DNA of 19,565 nucleotides from Symbiobacteriaceae bacterium (GTDB taxonomy: Bacteria > Bacillota_E > Symbiobacteriia > Symbiobacteriales > Symbiobacteriaceae): contig DAHVXO010000285.1 of the NCBI GenBank assembly GCA_027356675.1, positions 1 through 19,565 on the forward strand, given 5' to 3'. Of the stretch, positions 16,182-19,565 are shown in pieces; the stretch's first letter is position 1, and each line of letters opens with the position of its first letter. The notes under the pieces were generated by a model. That model made no database searches. It was not told the DNA's origin and worked only from the letters and a program-made list of their open reading frames with translations. A program made the position numbers and the translations under genes.

Positions 16182-17363
16182 TTAACTCACCCCCTGCGTC
16201 AGCGTTGGTCCGAAGAACGTGCGCAGTGCCGAGTAGACCTCCGATTTGTCCTTGATGACCACCGCCTGGAAGCGCTGGTGCTCAATCTCCCGGCGGTACA
16301 GGGATGCCAGGGTTGAACTGCGGTAGTAAGCCGGACCGCCGGCCGTGGAATCTATCTCGCCATACCCAAACAGGTTGCACGTGGCGAGTAGCTTCTGAAC
16401 CAGCTCGACCGACCGTGCGTTGTCTGAGGACAGGTTGTCGCCATCGCTGAAATGGAAGGGGTACAGATTGTACAGGGCGGGCGGGTACTTCTCCGCGATC
16501 ATCTTCAGGGCCAACTCGTAGACCGAGGAGCAACGCGTCCCGCCGCTCTCGCCCTTCGTGAAGAACTCCTCTTCCGTCACTTCCTTCGCCTCCGTGGAGT
16601 GGGCGAGGAAGTGGATGATCACGTTGTCGTACTTGGTGCGCAGGAACCGGACCATCCAGAAGAAGAAGCCGCGGGCGATATACTTCTCAAACTCGCCCAT
16701 GGAGCCGGATGTGTCCATCATGGCCAGGACGACGGCGCTGGTCTGCGGCTCGAACCGCTCCTCCCAGGTTTTGAACCGGATATCCTTGCGGCTGAAGCCA
16801 TCCAGGGGTGGCTTGCCGGCCAGGAGGTTCCGCTTCATGGCCTCCATGATCGTCCGCTTCTTGTCGATATTGGACTGCAGACCGGTCTTGCGCACATCGT
16901 TCCACTGGTAGCGCTTGGCTGTCAGGTCCGGCTGCCGTTTTGGATCCAAGTGCGGTAGGCCGAGGTCCTCGAACAGGAGGTTCCCCAGCTCGTCTACGGT
17001 CACGGCAACCTCGTAGTAATCGTCGCCGGTTTGATCGCCCGCACCCTTTCCCTTGCCAGGGCCCTTCTGGCTACCCGCCCCATCCTTGGCGATGACCTGG
17101 CCTTCCTTGCTGTCGCCCTGGCCCTGCCCGGAACGCGGCAACTTCTCCCAGTCGTAACGGAAGCGGTACTCGTTAAGCGAACGAATCGGCACCTTGACGG
17201 TCCGGTTGCCATCGCTGGTGATGATGGACTCGTCGCTGATGATGTCGGCGAGGTTCTTCTTGATTGCCTCTCGCACCTTCTCCAGGTGGCGGTCCTGGTC
17301 CATCTGTCCCTGGCGGTGGAGGGACCAGTCCTCCCTGGAGATGCTGAAACGGGACGAAGCCAT
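16182..17363 (-). CDS. yhbH: YhbH/YeaH family protein (DUF444, VWA-like)
   Basis: This is a stress/sporulation protein of the UPF0229/DUF444 family, found next to PrkA in many bacteria (E. coli yeaG-yeaH). It is 393 aa from the ATG at 17363, with GAGGTGAT ending just upstream. The N-terminus is FSISREDWSLHRQGQMDQDRH. Residues 78-113 are a low-complexity Gly/Lys/Gln segment. A von Willebrand A fold follows with an intact MIDAS motif DTSGSMG (217-223), typical FKTWEERFEP before it, FLAHSTEAKEVTEEEFF, GESGGTRCSSVYELA and HFSDGDNLSSDN. MIDAS integrity suggests metal-dependent protein binding. It lies 82 nt after prkA, across an intercistronic hairpin. Confidence 0.95.
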   Translation of the reverse strand: MASSRFSISREDWSLHRQGQMDQDRHLEKVREAIKKNLADIISDESIITSDGNRTVKVPIRSLNEYRFRYDWEKLPRSGQGQGDSKEGQVIAKDGAGSQKGPGKGKGAGDQTGDDYYEVAVTVDELGNLLFEDLGLPHLDPKRQPDLTAKRYQWNDVRKTGLQSNIDKKRTIMEAMKRNLLAGKPPLDGFSRKDIRFKTWEERFEPQTSAVVLAMMDTSGSMGEFEKYIARGFFFWMVRFLRTKYDNVIIHFLAHSTEAKEVTEEEFFTKGESGGTRCSSVYELALKMIAEKYPPALYNLYPFHFSDGDNLSSDNARSVELVQKLLATCNLFGYGEIDSTAGGPAYYRSSTLASLYRREIEHQRFQAVVIKDKSEVYSALRTFFGPTLTQGVS

Positions 17364-17388
17364 ACGATCACCTCATAAGAAGCGATAT

Positions 17389-17429
17389 GCAGGGGGCGGG
17401 CGGCCGGTTGTCCGACCCACCCGCCCTGC
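17389..17429 (-). repeat. GC-rich intercistronic hairpin between prkA and yhbH
   Basis: On the minus strand, GCAGGGCGGGTGGGTCGG pairs imperfectly with CCGGCCGCCCGCCCCCTGC around an ACAA loop. No T-tract follows it toward yhbH, so it is not a standard terminator. It could mark differential mRNA stability or partial termination within the operon. Confidence 0.5.
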
Positions 17430-17445
17430 GTTGGCCTGTTCGCGA

Positions 17446-19359
17446 CTACCGGTTCAGAAGTGACCCGGTGTACTTCAACAACTCGTTGGCGCATGAGGCG
17501 CAGTAGCCATGCTGCTGCATGAGGCGGGCAACCACTTCGTTGATGCGCTTGAGTTGCTCGGCATCCGGGGTCTTCGCCGAAGTGGTGATCTTCACAACGT
17601 CCTTGAGGTCGGCGAAGAGCTTCTTCTCAATCGCCTCCTTGAGTCGCTCGTGGGAGTGGTACTCGAAGGCAACCCCCCTGCGGGCGTATGTGGAGAGCCG
17701 GATCATGATCTCTTCACGGAAGGCCTTTTTGGCGTTCTCGGAGACCCCAATCTGCTCTTCGATGGACCGCATCAGCTTCTCATCCGGGTCGTGAAGTTCA
17801 TCTGTAATGGGATCCTTCATGCGGTTCCCATTGCAGTAAGACTCTACGTTGTCCAAGTAGTTGTTCAGCAGGTTGCGGGCACTCTCTTCGTACGAGTACA
17901 CGAACGCCTTCTGGACTTCCTTCTTGGCCATCTCGTCGTACTCCTGACGAGCGTTGATGATGAAGTTGAGCAGGCGCTCCCGCTCCTCCTTGGTGATGGA
18001 GGGATGCTGATCAAGCCCGTCCTTGAGCGAGCGCAGGACATCCAGCGCGTTGATGCAGGCCTTTTCTGCGTTTTCGCCCTTCTGGATGATGGCCGACGAG
18101 ATCCGGTTGATGACGTACCGGGGATCGACGCCGCTCATACCCTCGATGCCTTCAAATTCGACCTGGAGCTCGTGAATGTCCTTCAGCTTGAAGCCATCCA
18201 CCTCAACACCGTCATACAGTTTCATCTTCTTAACCAGGTCCATACCGGCCTTTTTGGATTCCTTCATGCGGCTGAGTACGCTAAACACGGCCGCTGTGTG
18301 CAGGGCGTGAGGGGCGATATGCACATGCTTGGAGTCCGCCTGCCGGATCAGCTTATCGTAGATCCGCACTTCTTCACTTACTTTGAGGTTGTACGGGATG
18401 GGCATGACAATGATCCGGCTCTGGAGCGCCTCGTTCTTTTTGTTGGCGATGAAGGACCGGTACTCCGTCTCGTTGGTGTGCGCCACAATCATCTCATCGG
18501 CAGAGATCAGGGCAAAGCGGCCAGCCTTGAAATTGCCTTCCTGGCTGAGGCTCAGGAGGTTCCAAAGGAATTTTTCGTCAAGTTTCAACATCTCCTGGAA
18601 CTCCATGACGCCCCGGTTCGCCTTGTTCAGTTCGCCGTCGAAGCGGTAGGCCCGCGGATCCGACTCGGACCCGTACTCACCGATGGTCGAAAAGTCGATG
18701 GAACCGGTCAGGTCCGCGATGTCCTGAGACTTCGGGTCAGACGGGCTAAACGTGCCAACACCGACACGCTCGGATTCCGATAGGACCACACGCTCCACCG
18801 GGACCTGTTCCACTCGCCCGTTGTACTGGTCCTTAAGCATCATTCGGCAGGATGGGCACAGCTCGCCTTCGATGACGATCCCCAGTTGCTCCTCGACCTC
18901 TGGCCGTAGCTCTTTGGGAATCAGGTGCAGGGGTTCTTCATGCATCGGGCAGCCCTTGATCCCGTATAGTGCACCATCCGGGGTCCGGCTGTAGGCCTCG
19001 AGGCCGCGCTTGAGCATGGTGACCAGGGTGGACTTGCCACCGCTGACCGGTCCCATCAGCAGCAGGATGCGCTTGCGGACGTCCAGGCGGCGGGCCGACG
19101 GGTGGAGGTACTCTTCGACCAGGCGCTCCAGGGCCTTATCCACCCCGAAGAGCTCTTGCTCGAAGAACTTGTACCGCCGAACGCCGCGCACCTCGGTCAC
19201 GCCGGCTGACACCACCATGTGATAGATTCGGGCATGTGAGAACTGAGCGATCGCCGGGTTCTTGGCGACCAGCTCCAGATACTCACCAAACGAACCCTCC
19301 CACGCGAGCTTGCCCTCTGTGAGCCTGTGCTCCTCCAGGCGCTTGAGCAGATTGTCCAT
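17446..19359 (-). CDS. prkA: PrkA, AAA+ serine kinase/protease of sporulation and stress
   Basis: PrkA (E. coli YeaG) carries an AAA+ ATPase module and a C-terminal kinase-like region. It is sigma-E-controlled in B. subtilis and affects sporulation, and it has also been reported to have protease activity. The chosen start is ATG 19359, with AGGAGGAGGT at 19367-19376 and a 7-nt spacer, giving 637 aa (B. subtilis about 631). The open frame reaches 19467 but the extra residues are not family-like. Visible: Walker A GPVSGGKST (103-111), GCPMHEEPLHLIP and ELCPSCRMM (Cys137, His140, Cys168, Cys171, a plausible metal site), FSTIGEYGSESDPRAYRF, FKAGRFALISADEMIVAHTNE, and a C-terminal GYCASCANELLKYTGSLL with a CxxC pair (620, 623). 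It is the first gene of the prkA-yhbH-spoVR cluster. Confidence 0.97.
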   Translation of the reverse strand: MDNLLKRLEEHRLTEGKLAWEGSFGEYLELVAKNPAIAQFSHARIYHMVVSAGVTEVRGVRRYKFFEQELFGVDKALERLVEEYLHPSARRLDVRKRILLLMGPVSGGKSTLVTMLKRGLEAYSRTPDGALYGIKGCPMHEEPLHLIPKELRPEVEEQLGIVIEGELCPSCRMMLKDQYNGRVEQVPVERVVLSESERVGVGTFSPSDPKSQDIADLTGSIDFSTIGEYGSESDPRAYRFDGELNKANRGVMEFQEMLKLDEKFLWNLLSLSQEGNFKAGRFALISADEMIVAHTNETEYRSFIANKKNEALQSRIIVMPIPYNLKVSEEVRIYDKLIRQADSKHVHIAPHALHTAAVFSVLSRMKESKKAGMDLVKKMKLYDGVEVDGFKLKDIHELQVEFEGIEGMSGVDPRYVINRISSAIIQKGENAEKACINALDVLRSLKDGLDQHPSITKEERERLLNFIINARQEYDEMAKKEVQKAFVYSYEESARNLLNNYLDNVESYCNGNRMKDPITDELHDPDEKLMRSIEEQIGVSENAKKAFREEIMIRLSTYARRGVAFEYHSHERLKEAIEKKLFADLKDVVKITTSAKTPDAEQLKRINEVVARLMQQHGYCASCANELLKYTGSLLNR

Positions 19360-19480
19360 GCGACCGACCTCCTCCTGACATCTCAACCGGCTGTGGGTAC
19401 AAAAAGACCCGACAGGCGTCTGACAGAGGCCCGAACCGTACGGGGTTGACCGGGTGGGAATCGGCAAATTTCACCTGAAG

Positions 19481-19510
19481 GCACAAATACATCCAATAAG
19501 TGTCATGCTA
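19481..19510 (+). promoter_or_regulatory. Possible sigma-G-like promoter for a rightward gene outside the window
   Basis: GCACA (19481-19485) and CATGCTA (19504-19510) resemble the sigma-G elements GCATA and CATACTA, each with one mismatch, with an 18-nt spacer. The 206-bp prkA upstream region (19360-19565) shows no convincing minus-strand promoter of the sigma-A or sigma-E type. This is a weak prediction. Confidence 0.25.
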
Positions 19511-19534
19511 GTAATTCGCCGCCGGCCCCACCGT

Positions 19535-19558
19535 TCCTTCTGGTAAATACCAGAAGGA
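19535..19558. repeat. Perfect 11-bp palindrome overlapping a ribosome binding site
   Basis: TCCTTCTGGTA (19535-19545) and TACCAGAAGGA (19548-19558) are perfect inverted repeats separated by AA. It may be a repressor operator between prkA and a divergent gene, or an RNA hairpin. Confidence 0.65.
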
Positions 19559-19560
19559 GG
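19552..19560 (+). promoter_or_regulatory. Strong Shine-Dalgarno of a gene starting beyond the right edge
   Basis: AGAAGGAGG at 19552-19560 is a near-perfect Shine-Dalgarno, five bases from the window end. A rightward start codon is expected within a few bases outside. Most of it lies in the right arm of the palindrome, so folding of the transcript would hide it. Confidence 0.55.
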
Positions 19561-19565
19561 TACTA

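Noticed and set aside
17509..18783. 424-codon plus-strand open frame opposite prkA
   Set aside because: It is the antisense shadow of a highly conserved PrkA coding region in high-GC DNA; the protein has no recognisable domain.
19360..19467. N-terminal extension of PrkA by 36 residues
   Set aside because: The extension is not family-like, has no ribosome binding site, and contains the strong AGGAGGAGGT site that fits ATG 19359.

Overview
This 19.6 kb window looks like chromosomal core DNA from a high-GC, endospore-forming member of the Bacillota (Firmicutes). The evidence is the gene order glmU-prs-pth-mfd-(PrsA-like)-spoVT-yabM-yabN/mazG-hup-rqcP, which follows the Bacillus subtilis/Clostridia region of the same content. 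A recognisable spoVT and a spoVR-yhbH-prkA sporulation/stress module support this. High GC and many GTG/TTG starts suggest a deep high-GC lineage (Symbiobacterium-, Thermaerobacter- or Limnochorda-like), but the genus cannot be fixed from sequence alone.

Layout. Positions 1-3447 (+): the end of glmU (cell-wall precursor UDP-GlcNAc), prs (PRPP synthase), pth (peptidyl-tRNA hydrolase) and a small membrane protein with PrsW/CPBP-type glutamic intramembrane protease motifs, in the place where B. subtilis has fin. Positions 3499-7386 (+): a consensus sigma-A promoter, a leader carrying an intrinsic-terminator-like hairpin, then mfd and its terminator. Positions 7416-8893 (+): a PrsA/SurA-like lipoprotein whose prolyl-isomerase domain looks internally deleted, then spoVT behind a sigma-G-like promoter, then a strong terminator. 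Positions 8904-13812 (+): a sigma-A-like promoter driving two tandem paralogous SpoVB/YabM-family flippases and the bifunctional methylase-MazG protein YabN. Positions 13915-14730 (+): HU, its terminator, a structured 250-nt gap, and the S4-domain ribosome-quality-control protein RqcP. A 15-bp perfect bidirectional terminator separates this from a convergent minus-strand cluster at 14789-19359, prkA-yhbH-spoVR. The right edge (19360-19565) is a leader/intergenic region with an 11-bp palindrome that covers a Shine-Dalgarno sequence, probably for a rightward gene just outside the window.

How the genes fit together: the left cluster combines housekeeping (cell-wall precursor, nucleotide precursor, translation rescue, transcription-coupled repair, nucleotide-pool cleaning, nucleoid protein) with forespore/cortex functions (SpoVT, lipid-linked precursor flippases). 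The right cluster is the conserved PrkA (AAA+ kinase/protease), YhbH (VWA/MIDAS) and SpoVR trio used in sporulation or stationary phase. No mobile element, CRISPR array, rRNA or tRNA gene was seen. I did not find an undescribed multi-gene system; the most unusual items are the PrsW-like protein, the truncated parvulin, the mfd leader hairpin and the right-edge palindrome.
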